64,000 nucleotides of DNA from Myrica gale (taxonomy: Eukaryota > Streptophyta > Magnoliopsida > Fagales > Myricaceae), in contig OZ005615.1 in the NCBI GenBank assembly GCA_963930655.1, positions 9,504,001 through 9,568,000 of the forward strand. Reading direction: 5' to 3'. Within the stretch, counting starts at the first letter, position 1; the number at the start of each line of letters is the position of its first letter. Position numbers and translations under genes: made by a program. The notes under the pieces were generated by a model, which worked only from the letters and a program-made list of their open reading frames with translations, did not search any database and was not told the DNA's origin. This document shows, in pieces, positions 29,301 through 41,090 of the stretch.

Positions 29301-32300
29301 ACTATGTGCAAGGAATCATCTTAAATCCAATTCACTAACGTCCACTGTATACGCCTCAAGTAAACAGAGTAAAGCACAAGCATAATAATACTAACTTGAC
29401 ACCCTAACAAAGAGACACCTAGTGAGGTCATTAGGTGTAAATAAAAATTTAAATTTCAAGCCTGCAAAGCGCTAAATTCCAAAACTTAGACCAAAAACTT
29501 GTCATATTATCAATCACTAGTGTGCTCCTAAAGTATTCTCATGAAACAATCTCAATCTGCTCGAGAAAATCCAAAATGTATTACAAAATGGCTAGAGACT
29601 CAACAGGGAGAGAGAAGTTAGAGAAAGGAACAAAGTGGCGACCTCACTAGCAAGCGGATCCCTTTGCTTCACACTTGTTACTGCAGACCAAACTAGCTTA
29701 GACATATTTAACAAAAAAGTCTCAGGGCAACCTGCAAACAAATACAGTTATGAACCCATAAATGTGCAAAGTGAAGATAAGAGAGTGCATAAGCAAATAA
29801 GAATAACATCCGATAAGCAACTAATTCTGCATACCGCTTCTATTATCTCCACCACCCACTACATACCAGTCGTCATCAAAGGTTATACCAGCATGACCTG
29901 CTCTGGCAGTCACTATATCACCCTGAACTTCTGGTTGGGACCATTCCATCTGCCAATACAGGGAAGTCTATCATACAATGCTAAAAGTTTAGGGACTACT
30001 CTATAGGAAAAGCACAAACAATAGTTTAACTGTTAGCAAACAAAAATATGTTGAATCGCCCCCTTGACATGTGGAGAGCAAAACCTCAGGGTAAACTTAT
30101 CATGCTTTTCACAGGTACATCAAGGGCAACAACTGCAAATAAATACTCCAATATGAGATCCAACATAATTCTAAGACCCAGAGGAAGCCGAGCAAAGAAT
30201 AAAAGGCAGACAGTTAGAGAGAGCAAAGCAATCATCAGCTCAGATTGGTGATTTTTTTTTATCTGCTTAAAAGCCTACATGTCCAAGCATGTACAGCCTA
30301 ACGAAGTTGTCTTCTAATGGGGACTCTGTCACTCTACTTGTAGGCAAGGTTTGGAAAGTTTGCTACCATTTATCTTTTTCTCATTACATCTAACTGCATT
30401 AATTTGCAACGTGGAGTCTACACTTGCCAGCACTCATCGTGATAGGGGTTGCAAATATTAACCATCAACGAAAAATGGTCTATACTTATAACATTGGAAT
30501 TGAAGCAAAGTGGAATTTTTTTAATTCCAGAACGCCAAATAGAGTTCCCTTATTATCTGAGTATCAATGGGAAAAAAAAGTGAAAAGAATGCTGCCAAAA
30601 AGAGCTTACAGTCTGCAAGTCCAGCACATGTAGATCGTTGAAAAAAACAGAATGAGAACAGCCGCCAAAAATTAAAAGGTAACGTTCTGCATGCACTGCA
30701 GCTGTGTGATCAAATCTGGGACCTGGAGGTTTCTGCCTATTATAACAAAAGAAAGTCATGTAGAACTCTTCTTTTTGGAAGCACAGAGAGTAGCAGCGCA
30801 CAGATGTGGAGTAGATACTTACGTTGCCTGCAACAAATCCCAAGTCATTGTCTCCAGATCAAGAACATGGACATCATTAGACAATCTCCTGCTTTTGTCT
30901 TCTCCACCAAAAACTATCACTCTTGAACCAACAAGTGTTGCAGAATGCCCCCCACAAGCAACCTGGAGCATTATCAATCAGCAAAAAATCAACTTCCGGT
31001 TAAACCCAGAAAATTAGATCAACTCCAACAACATAAACATTCAGTACTCTTTCTCACTAAATAAATCGGTAAGAAATGACAAAATCTAGAAAACAACAGA
31101 CAAGCCATAAACACAAGGGCAAAAACAAAATTAGCAGTCATTAAGCATGAGCACAAGGGCAGATGGAAATTAGCAGTAATAGAATCGGTTACTTACTGGA
31201 ACTTTTCCAGAGGTCTCCACCACACCACAAAGATGTGTTTCGACATCGATGGATAGCACTAAAACAAGTCCATATACACGAATAAGGTTCTCAGCAAAAC
31301 CCGACATATCAATGAAGCATTCATAGATAAAATTCACATAATCCATTTACCAATGCAATATGACTCTAAAAAAGCAAACCTGTTATTTTGTCGGTCGCTT
31401 TCTTTGAAAGCCCCCCGATAAGGAGGAGTTTATTTCCCCACCCAATCTGTCAAAAGATTGTATGTTAATTTGATTAATTACCCAAAAAGATGTTGAATCA
31501 ATATCCTGACATCGAGTGCCAATGTGGTAATGCCACATTGCTAAGAAGGGAAATAGATTATGGTTTACAAATGTCCAAGTTATCCAAGTAGTCTTGGTAT
31601 CGGCTTGGAAGTTCTCTTATGGTACTCATCCTACCCTGCTCTCATTCACGATAAATTAGGAACAGAAAAATGTTCAGGCCCGTCTCAGTGAATCTCACAT
31701 TGGTAAGGGTGTGAATAGATGAATATTTACGAGTGCCTGAGCTATCCTAAGAACTTGAAAGTTCACCAATAGACCTCATCCCTCATCCCTCTTCTCTCTT
31801 TATAATAAGTATATATCCAAAAAAAAAAAGTACCAGATAGAGTCAAACAAAATGGACCAATACAGACAGACACACATGCCTAGACATAGAGGACGTATTT
31901 GCATGAAACTTCTTACCACACTGTGACCTGAGGTGGCTGGAAGAATTTCCGTGTCTTCAAAGTTATCAGTATTTGACATCAGTTTGATGTTAGACCATGC
32001 CAAACTTTTAAGGTCAAATACCTGCAGAAACATCCTACCAATCAGATGAGTGAGAGAAAGAAAACTTTTGTTAGCAAAACCGAATGGGAAATCGGGCAGT
32101 CGAAGACCTGAACATCAGAGAGGTACCGACCATTACGACTTCCACCAACAACATATAGTTTCTCGTCAACTGCTACTGCAGCATGCTATTGTTAAAATAC
32201 AAAGCGGAATGATAAGTATTGGGTACATAATTGAAGAGTGAAATGCTTTAGAAGAATACCTCAATTAGCAGGGACTTATAACGGTCAAATGCAAATGGCA

Positions 32301-33144
32301 TCAACCTTACTCAGTTTGCAAAAATGTTGAAACCTACAACATTTCCGTTCAAAATTTCTATATGAAAGAAACAATCACCTTGTAGCGAGCTGGTGGCCGT
32401 GGACCAGATACCGGAATTGCTATCCAGTGGTCATAAGCCACTCCTGATTTCCATTCGCTGATATCCAAAGCTTTCTTAATCTCCTCTGTTCCCATAGCAG
32501 TTGTCTGCATGTCACTCAGAGTGTATTACTTCAAATCTCTTTACAAATATCTCAACGAAAAGGTGGCAACATGCATAGGCGGTAATTACAAAAAGAAAAC
32601 ATCACAACCAATATAAACTTCAATGACTCATTAGGAATGTTTTTACAAGAGCTAATCTAATTCATGGAGAAGTAAGCTAATGTTGCCTCTACATTATGAA
32701 TTCAGAAACTCAACATTCCCCGGTGAGAAAATAAAGAAGTCTCTATTAAATTCGTAGCAAAATGCCCAACTTCAACCATTTAAGCAGAGATTCGATTTTA
32801 ACTTTCCAATTCTGCCATATTTACATCAAATTGTCTTCAGCACTCGTGTCATCAGTTCACCCAACTGAGCTGATTGATCACACACTCCACAAACATGAAA
32901 CTTCAGATTGAAAACTCAATTAACATTAACTTCTTGTTTCTTTCACTTTCTCAGCGACCAAACTAACCAAAACCTGACTGTTGTAAACATAAAGTACGCG
33001 GTAAGTTAATCCAAATCCGAATAAAAAATTCAGCTCCAAAATAAAATTAAAATTTATAGATTCAATATTCTACTAGCTTATTTTGTCGGCTTTGAATCTT
33101 GTTACTCAAAAATAGTGAGCCGTGAGGAGGACGGGTGACATACC
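26332..33144 (-). CDS. Kelch-repeat protein with C-terminal coiled coil (AT5G04420-like)
   Basis: Thirteen coding exons on the minus strand: 32495-32379, 32185-32108, 32021-31917, 31446-31380, 31258-31197, 30962-30823, 30736-30610, 29949-29835, 29731-29643, 29249-29166, 27092-26772, 26686-26627 and 26511-26332, all GT-AG, giving 514 residues. A 5' UTR exon ends at 33144 and its intron ends at 32505. Kelch blades show as LYVVGGSRNGRYLSDVQ, KLLLIGGLSKKATDK, VIVFGGEDKSRRLSNDVHVL, YLLIFGGCSHSVFFNDLHVL, WYVVGGGDNRSG and YLVSFGGYNGKYSNE. An alanine stretch and a long coiled coil follow, ending GGVWRWIAGG. It resembles the kelch half of acyl-CoA-binding proteins ACBP4/5, but no acyl-CoA-binding domain precedes the first blade. 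The partner is unknown; probably a cytosolic or nuclear scaffold. Intron 10 holds a LINE in the opposite direction. Confidence 0.93.
27439..28742 (+). mobile_element. ORF1-only LINE (half-LINE) with 18-bp target duplication
   Basis: AGAAACTGGGTGCTATGA occurs exactly at 27421-27438 and 28743-28760, and the element ends in a poly-A run, so this is a complete retrotransposition event. It contains an intact ORF1, then only the last ~27 codons of ORF2 (28587-28670, SLLFSWVNSVLGCPFLDFLD and a stop) and a 3' tail close to that of the LINE at 56860-58541. Reverse transcriptase and endonuclease are absent. It lies in kelch intron 10, antisense to the gene. Confidence 0.88.
27609..28604 (+). CDS. LINE ORF1 protein (nucleic-acid-binding type)
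   Basis: Open for the full length; the frame is open from 27504 but the ATG at 27609 (MAFFRSLAIEAKTFQFSVSS) fits the start of related ORF1 proteins best. It continues with FGRYGVLWLSNLF, SSRAFLAQGRSNVNGCYVAL and ILIPEGRTRMGWQAF, a pattern I know from LINE ORF1 proteins annotated in Fagales. Only a CxxC remains near the end (CCTVCGF), not a full zinc knuckle. The last residues come from ORF2-tail DNA read in another frame. In LINEs, ORF1 binds the element RNA; whether this copy is expressed is unknown. Confidence 0.7.
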   Translation: MAFFRSLAIEAKTFQFSVSSVGIVTIKELSRKKECSMRFGRYGVLWLSNLFGKLVKGKEAKDFSIKFNESSRAFLAQGRSNVNGCYVALAEFGERRLQGQILIPEGRTRMGWQAFAQMCEELISVIGVLRRKKLDHANWAVKQGVSYAQMVQANLQEKRVVGEQSSPCEVVVGSLKKVSSFGSPKVAHAEFGEEDVNYKNFHSSGAMVASAGSEGRLWEHLMRVKAELDWIIGLAKKKKLGLEPGRDLCCTVCGFKMVTQPTSTIHAHGLHETDVAQEKKGLGVAGKPGPLLLRSVEADSEARGLGCVGPVEADDGTGLAGVCCCLYCFLG

Positions 33145-33382
33145 AAAATTCCCAGATGAAGTTCAGAAAATCAAAGCCGTTGAAAGAGCTCGGATCGAGA
33201 TTAGTGGCGGCTTCAAATTGAGGTGCAAGGACAATGTGGAGAGATCAGAAGCGCACAACGCGGATTCTCAGACAGAACCGAAGGATCAAACGGCACCGTA
33301 GAGATTTCTCTATCTGCCCCGATGTTTTGTCTTTGTATGGACGCAGGCCAAGCAGAAAGTCATCGTTTCGATTTGGACTTTT

Positions 33383-33552
33383 GGCCTGTTCGTTTAACCA
33401 GCATTCTCAGGATTTTTTAAAATTTTCACAACACAAAAAATTCTACAACCAAACATTATTTTTAACACTACATAAAAATAACTACAACACGCATACTAAT
33501 AAAGTTAACATCACCTAAAAATTCTCAAAACACAACTCAACCGAACACCCTC
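33383..33552 (+). mobile_element. Harbinger/Tourist-type MITE, copy 2 (170 bp)
   Basis: TTT flanks both sides (33380-33382 and 33553-33555). Ends GGCCTGTTCG and, reversed, GAGGGTGTTCGG. Shares ACTACAACACGCATACTAAT and ATAAAGTTAACATCACCTAA with the copy at 5415-5593. It lies upstream of the kelch gene. Confidence 0.78.
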
Positions 33553-35490
33553 TTTAATTATGCATCTACGGACTATGGCAGCTTATACTGTACATGCCGC
33601 TATAGTAGATAGTTCAATCATTTAATCTTGGCAAGTTATGTCGTTTAGTAATCCACGTATGCTCTGTTTGCGTAACAAAATTTTAACATCTAAAATTTTA
33701 TCATCATTACAAATACTATCTCTCCTCACTTTTTCATTAACCTCATCATTATATTAAGCATATTTTTTGAAAGTATTTTTTAATATTTTTTACATATGTC
33801 ATATTTTTAGTAATTTTATATCATTAATAAACTTAATTTTTTAATATAAATTTGAAATAAAATAATAATAAAAAAGTTTTAGAGAAAGTAAAAAAGGGGT
33901 CGGATTCATTTGAATGCTTTAATTTTGGGTTATAAATCTAAACACTGACTTGATTTTTTTTTCGGGATCGTGTTTCAAAACCCGACCTCGGATTTGGATT
34001 ACTTTTTGTTCTAGTTCATGGCAGACCTATTACTTGCAAGCCCCACTGTCCCACTCCCACCCACGAGCGTGAGCGATGCACATTAAGGCGGCAATAGAAG
34101 CTGCCAGCAGGAGAATAATAATTAAAAATTTTATGGTAGGTTTGTTATGAGAATTTTTTTAGGATCTGCTTGCAATTTCTAACATTACACTCACAATATT
34201 AATCCTACATAAATATCAATACAATTCATTATTACATTTTTTACGCACATCAATATAAGTCAACACTTTCTACACGTGTGACGTTTGAACGTAAAAATGT
34301 TGGGGTATTGGAGTTTGTGAAAAAATAAAGATATTTTATAGAATTTGATGAAAAATTGAATAGAAAAAATTTAATTGAATATGATAATATTATTTTATAG
34401 TTTGATGATGAGAGAAATATTATTTTATAATTGTGTAGAAATGTTGAGGGGTAGAAATTTCCACCCCAAACACCCTTATGTATGTCAATAAAGCTCAAAC
34501 ATCACCTAAATAATCACATCATATTTTGTAAAATGTATTAGTATTTGTGTATAAATTTTTAAGATTTTGAATATTTATTTTTCAAATTTTGTTGAATAAA
34601 TTTGTCTTCTATAATATTTTTAGAAACGAGCATGCCCTAGATTTTGCCCCTATTTTACAAATTAGTCACTAGAACTAGTTACGAATAGGTCTTTTCGTCA
34701 CTGCACCATTAGCTTTCCTAACAGGAGCTCCAGCCATGACAGCCTTCTTGCTAGCTCACCCCTACCTCTTTGCACGTTATCAGCACGTCTGCCTTTGCCA
34801 ATCAACGACAAGCAGCTTTCATTTAATTAAAATCAGCTTGCACGACACCGTTTCCAACTTCTGAAGAGTGAAGGGAGCGCACCGCACCATTTTGATCTCC
34901 CACGGACCCACATAACGTTTCCACCAAGCTCCAAATAAAAATCAGCGGTTTGTGCCCGGCTCAATTTGTGAGCGGCCCAACCCAAAGTGATTTGACCCTT
35001 GAGCTACAGCTAAGTTTCTCTACGTACGTTGCAAACTAAAATTTTGATCAAAATTATCTGTTTAAAATTTTTTATTTGTAAATATTATTAACATAAATTA
35101 CTTAAATTATCTCTCTTTCACTTTTTTCCCCAACTTGCATAAAACTTTACTTCTCATTAATTTTTCTAAAAATCTAATAAAATTCTACCTTATCTCAATT
35201 TTCACAACATTGTCAAATGTTTTGCAAACATGGCCTATAGTCAGGAGTGGGGTTAGTGGGATTTTTAGGACAACTTGAGAAACTCGTTTATACATTCTCA
35301 TTAGAAATGCTATACATGCATGGAGATCGAACACGTTAAAAGGGCTGATTTGCAAGTCCTTAATATGCTGGCATGGAAAGACCGTCTCTGAAAGAAGCAA
35401 TTGCATGCCGACTATCGATCGATACTGCATGCATCCCAAATTAATTAAGCATGGTTCTCGTGTTCCGTCGAAGCTTAACTCCGTGTAAGA
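33553..35490. other. Gene-free AT-rich DNA with MITE-like tracts
   Basis: Segments 33657-33900, about 34290-34480 and 35035-35215 share AAAATTTT-rich blocks and 'tctctc...cactttttc' motifs with 19400-19735 and 54025-54185, as decayed MITEs would. No coding feature recognised. Confidence 0.4.
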
Positions 35491-35584
35491 ATGGCTTCCA
35501 CTACTACGTACTTAATTATTCTATTTGTATTGCTCTCAACCATATTTACCTTTTTATGCGATTCTGCCAACCCCAATTGTACGA
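35491..35584 (+). pseudogene. Signal-peptide ORF split by the CACTA element
   Basis: The ATG at 35491 opens MASTTTYLIILFVLLSTIFT, a clear secretion signal, followed by FLCDSANPNCT. The CACTA element begins at 35585, directly after the TSD bases CGA. Host sequence resumes at 43305. Across the insertion the host frame would read NPNCTSCCW and then stop, or splice there. So a small, possibly cysteine-rich secreted protein gene was interrupted. Only this first part is recognisable; I cannot assign the family. Confidence 0.5.
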
Positions 35585-35599
35585 CACTACAAAAAAAAA

Positions 35600-35815
35600 C
35601 ACCTATAGCGGCGGTCATAGGCCCCAAAACCGCTGTTATAGGCTATAGTAGCGGTTTTTTAGTCGTGGTCACGACCGCCGCTATATACTCGTCGGCATAG
35701 GTATATAGCGGCGGTTTTAATGACCGCTGGTGAAGACCGTCGTTCTATAGCGGCGGTCAATACCGCCGCTATAGACATTTTTATTTGATTTACGACCGCC
35801 GCTACAGGTAATTTT
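35600..35815. repeat. CACTA left subterminal repeat cluster
   Basis: Repeated TATAGCGGCGGT and ACCGCCGCTATA units in both directions. In CACTA elements such repeats bind the TnpA-type protein. Confidence 0.85.
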
Positions 35816-36021
35816 TTATTTTTTTAAGTATTTTCCTGATATACAAATTTTATTATAATTAATTGATGCAAACAAAGAAAAGTATAATCGACCAAAATAT
35901 ATTTCATTATAATCATATCGTACAAGTCTTACACCAAACAAAAATTACTGAAGGACAGTCTGTCAATAATCTAGAAAGTAATAAGTTCATGACATTTAAG
36001 AACAAATAACTATAAAAATTA

Positions 36022-37884
36022 ATCGTCAGCACCTTCAGCACCTCCTGCGCTTTCTGCTTCATCGGCATTATCTGCTGTTACAATATTTGAAAATTAACAA
36101 ACAGTAATGACATGAACCAATAAGCTTAGTGCACACTTAAAATTACATTAATGACAGTATTCATTTATGTTAGTATCTTACCAAGAAACGTTTTCCGACT
36201 TGCACGAGATGATCTATGAATTGCTGGTGAAACTTGAATGTTATTGCCAACATCTTGGTTTTGTCGTTGATCCTACAACGTTAATACAAAATTAATTAAC
36301 TACGAAATATACATAAATAGAATCAATAATAATATGTGAGAATAAGTAAATAAAACTTTTACCCAAACTTCTGTTATCCTTTGTATTGTAGATTTAAGCG
36401 ATGCTAGTTCTGACTCCAACGATTGAACTCTATTTTCCAAGTATTCCTCTCTCTCGTTAGTAGTGGATGCAGGCTGACTGCATCTGTAGTTGGCGTTGGC
36501 AGGATGAGATGAAGGAGTTGGTCCTAATCCAACGCCGCGAATGCGACCATGTCTTTCTGGCCCAATCACTTGTGCATATCGGTCAGATGGTGACCAACCG
36601 ATGCTGTCATCCACTCTAAATTGGCTGAAAAATTGTGAACTTCCTGAATCATTCAGTTCAATCTCCTTCATTCGCCTCTGAGAGAATACAACATAGAATT
36701 ATATTTTGAATTAATATTCGCACATTCAAATCAAAATTGTGACTTACTATTTTCTCTGCTACGTCCGGATTTATTGGAGATCCATCAGAACGTATATGAA
36801 CGGCTTTATAGAACTCCGCTCGGTCAATTGGAACTTGGTTCTCTTTTTCCTGCATCGCAAACACCAATTCGTGATAAAATTGTAAATCACAAATAAGAAT
36901 GTTAATGATAAATACCATACCATTAAACAAACTAATGAAGTACTACATACCAATTCGTGAGCATAACGTGCGAAGCTTTTTGATCCTGCAGTGTGGACCG
37001 CCGTTTGAAGCGATCGATTTTGTTTTCCAGCTTCACTTCGACGTTACATTAACATCAAGAGAATTGAAATTAATAATAAGCTACATTCTTGAAAACTATA
37101 ATACAAAATAAATAATGTCGTACCCGTCCTGCATCAGAGTACCAAAAATCGACTAATTTGCAAAATTGCTCCAAATTAACGTCTGTTAGAGCATTATTTT
37201 TCACATACTGAGGAGTAAAGGCCTCATCAAAAAATTTCTGCTTTAAACTACACTTATAGTTCCTCCATTTCTCTCCTAAATCTTTGAGAAACCAGCTCTT
37301 GACAATATTCCCTAATGGAGGCTCGGGGATTGTAAATCGTTTCTGCAAAATATATCGCAAGAGTTAGGTGTGTCAATTATTAAATTTATATGAAAAATTA
37401 GCATTATTAAATTATACTGTCATGAGGCTCCAACAGTCCTCTTTTGTTGACATAGAGACTTTACGCCAATCCGCCGCATCTAAGGGGATTTGATTCGCAA
37501 CACGGGCAGTACAACCCGTGAATTTGTTAAATATTCCCCCTTCATTATCCAATGGCTGCCCATTGCCATTGAATTGTACTGGAATCAATTCGTCTTCCTT
37601 CAGATTCCATACGTCCGTCATCCGCGTGCCACCACGCACTTTCCGGACTCCACTACCACCTGCACATTTAGTATGTGAAACATAATTGACTAACATATAA
37701 CTAAGATTATCTCTATTGTGGTTATGAACATACCAATTATTTCATTATCATTCAAAGATTGATCATCTTCGAACGACGACATCGTAGCCTGTTCTGAAGG
37801 CAGCTCGGGTGGCTGTGACGGTGTTACTTCTTTAGATGGGGGCACAGATGGCTGCGACGACGTTGCTTCTTGAGATGGGAGCAT
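36022..37884 (-). CDS. CACTA second gene, Transposase_24 (En/Spm) type
   Basis: Minus-strand exons read in order: a Ser/Pro-rich start (37884-37740), KVRGGTRMTDVWNLKEDE with RVANQIPLDAADWRKVS (about 37660-37420), LGNIVKSWFLKDLGEKWRNY with EQFCKLVDFWYSDAGR (about 37345-37120), ENQVPIDRAEFYKAVHIRSDG (about 36855-36750), then RRMKEIELNDSGSSQFFSQF and a coiled coil EEYLENRVQSLESELASLKS (36671-36362), and an acidic tail ending near 36022. This is the plant transposase Ptta/En/Spm (PF03004) layout. Exon borders are approximate. It may act as the DNA-binding partner of the transposase. Confidence 0.75.
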
Positions 37885-38144
37885 AGATGACTATGATGAA
37901 GAAGATATATTCCTAAACCTCTTCCTCGTCATTGTACCTATACAATATTTAAACATGCATAAAAGTGATTTCAATGTAAAATACAACAAAACAAAGCAAC
38001 GCCAATATAACTAAAACACAGAGAATATTTGTAATGCGCACTACAAAAAAACTCAATTAACAGAGAGAAACTTGACATACCATAGGAAAGTTCTGAGGTA
38101 TATCTAGTGTTGTTCCTTCGACCTCATTTCTAAACCACGTCAAA

Positions 38145-40339
38145 TCATCTTACATTCTCAAGGATTTGCTCAACGTTGAAATTGTAAGGTTCATTTTCAC
38201 AGTAGTCATCTATGTCGTCATCTAACATCTCATTATTACCAGCATCAAATACATCTCTTGGTTTGGTCTTGGCAACTACTTCCCAATTTGGATGTCTTTC
38301 ATCTGCTACATAGTATACTTGAGATGCTTGTGGTGCCAAAATGAATGGATCATCGCTTAATTAATCTCCAGTATGCACCAAACGCGAAAAATTAACAAGT
38401 TCGAATCCAAACTCATCAACTTTATATCCCCTACCAATAGTTATGTCAACTCAATCACATTTGAATAGTACAAAACATTTTTCATCAAAATAGTTTAACT
38501 CAATGATACTTCTAATTCGCCTGTAATATGTGGTGCCCCCTTCAACAGTCACACATACTCCACTATTTTGAGTTGTTCTGCCTATTTCATTGTCTTTTGT
38601 ACGAAACTTCATACCATTACGTACATATCGACTTAATGATCTAGCTTCGGGGTTTGGACATTTAGCAAGCCATCGAACTCTATTTGGAAGTTGATGCTTC
38701 ATCGTCTCGTCCATATTTTGAACCTATTTTCCTCGGACAGCAACTCAAGATTAAAACTAGTTGTAAGATTTAAAGTAATCAACCAATGCAAAACATTTTA
38801 AACATAACACATGCATAGTCTCGAAACCAGTCACAAAATTCATCTCTATGCATCTTATCGATGACATAATCTGTTGGTCGACTACTACGGTTTCTTGTCT
38901 TCAATCGATCCTTATGCATTGTACACATAGACAATAGAAGTAAAAAAATTAATACTATTAAGTATAGTTCATGCTCAATGAAAGAGTTAGGAGTCTAACA
39001 TCACTTACGTGCGGATTTGAATTAACTCATCGCAATTAAAAATGTTATATCCATGAGCCTGCATGCATGTTTTCATATCAAGACGAACGAAAGATATTCC
39101 ACTCATAGTATCGTCTACATTTCTTGGTGATCTATTAAAGATCGTTGGGACTGATTCTAAATATCTTGAACAAAAAGTTAAGCATTCATCTGCTATATAT
39201 CCTTCAGCAATAGAGCCTTCAGGTGTGGCCGTATTGCGAACATAAGATTTGAAACGGTGCATGCACCTACACCAACAATATTACACTTTATTAAATAAAA
39301 CACGTGCAAAGACACAATTATAAAATATCTCTATAATTAATATTACCTTTCAATAGGATACATCCACCGAAGTTGAACCAGTCCACCCATCTTACATTCT
39401 GCGACTAGATGTACGACCAAGTGCACCATAACAATAAAGAACCCAGGCGGAAATATCCTTTCAAGTTGACACAATGTTATAGGAATTTGAGCCTCAAGTC
39501 GATCTAAGTCCTCCAATCGTAATGTTTTGGAACAAATTTCTCTAAAGAAACATGACAATGAGATCAAAGGAGAACAAACCACGCTTGGTAACGATCTTCG
39601 TATTGCAATAGGCATCAAATGTTGCATCAAGACGTGACAGTCATGACTCTTCAAACCTATGATATTACGTTGTTGAAGCTTGACACAACGTGATATGTTC
39701 GAAGCAAAACCATCCGGCACTTTGACATTCTTTATCACTTTTAGGAAGCCTTCTTTCTCTTCGCGAGTCATTGAGTAACAAGCATCAGGCAAATGCACCT
39801 TTCCTGCATCAGTGATCTTTGGATGGAGATCATGTCTTATTCCCATGCTTTGTAAGTCAAGACGTGCCTTATAGTTATCTTTTGTCTTCCCGTCCACATT
39901 TAACAATGTACCAATGATATTGTCCACTACGTTTTTCTCTATATGCATCACATCTAGATTATGACGCAACATATTATCCTTCCAATAAGGCAATGTAAAG
40001 AAAATACTTTGCTTCTTCCATACACTTGACTCAAAATGTAAATTACCCTGTAATTCCCTCCAAATGTCATCACCGGTCATAAAATGTAAATTACCCTATT
40101 ACCCTATCTCGCAATTCACCATGCACAAACCAATAATCGTAACCCGGAGACATCCCATATTGGACCAAATGATCATGTACCGTACTGATGTTATACCTCT
40201 TGTAATTGACGCACTTTACACAAGGGCAACAAATTCTCTCATCACTACACATACTCTTAGATGCAAAACCTAGAAACTCATTGACTCCCAACACATATTC
40301 TCTTGTCCCGCGTTTCTTTTTCATCCAACTCTTGTCCAT
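38145..40339 (-). pseudogene. CACTA TnpD-like transposase gene, core deleted
   Basis: From 40339 down: a transposase-associated domain (MDKSWMKKKRGTREYVLGVN, CPCVKCVNYKRY, HLVQYGMSPGYDYWFVHGE); then from 40080 TGDDIWRELQGNLHFESSVW, LDVMHIEKNVVDNIIGTLL and a DUF4218 region; then MHRFKSYVRNTATPEGSIAE (39262-39005); then DUF4216 (RRIRSIIELNYFDEKCFVLF at 38500-38450; VYYVADERHPNWEVV near 38320). The tnp2 catalytic region normally between the first two blocks is absent: they lie about 15 bases apart. A 17-base direct repeat marks this junction (40033-40049 and 40081-40097). The gene cannot make a full transposase. Confidence 0.8.
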
Positions 40340-41019
40340 GAGTGCTAGTAATAACTATATGAAATGCAACAAAAAATTATGCATTATTTAATGTTCATCA
40401 AATTTATCAAGATTTTGTTATAAACTAACATAAATTAACAAATAAACCCATGCTTTAAATGAAAAGAAACAAACATTAAATATTGAATAACACAAACCTT
40501 GTCCTCCAATCTCCAACAAAAACACATAACCAACATCATATAACACTTACCCCTCCAATCCCCAATAAACTCCACAGAACCAACAACAAAAAATAGTTAG
40601 TCATACCCTCCGCCTTCCAACAAAATCCACAAACACCACCATCTCCAATAAACTCCACAGAACCAACAACAAGTAATAGTTAGCCCAACCCTCCGCCTTC
40701 TAAAATCCACAAACTCCAATCTCCAAAAAATAAGGACAAAAGAACAAACAATAGTAATTGATGAAGAGATTCAAGATACCACTAACCTGTGAAAGAGTAA
40801 TATGCTTATCGGCAAGATACCACTGACCTGTGAAATAGTAATATGTTATCATATAAGTCACTTACGAATTTCAAGATACATCATCAACACCAACAAAGTT
40901 CTGGGGAAAAGACAAAGAAAAAGGGAAAATATTCTGTTCCAGCGGCACTAGTTAGGGTTCACCAGAAATTAGGGATAAACCTTTATATACATGTAGACAA
41001 ATGTACCCAGAGAGGAATA

Positions 41020-41090
41020 TGTCACAGACCCAAGGGTTTTGAACCCACAACCTCACCTTCAATCCCATTGTCACTTAATCTAGAATTCGC
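41020..41090 (-). repeat. Possible tRNA-type SINE remnant in the CACTA element
   Basis: On the minus strand GTGGGTTCAAAACCC resembles a Pol III B box, followed by TTGGGTCTGTGACATATTCC and TCTCTGGGTA as in some plant SINEs. No clear A box, tail or target duplication. Confidence 0.25.
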
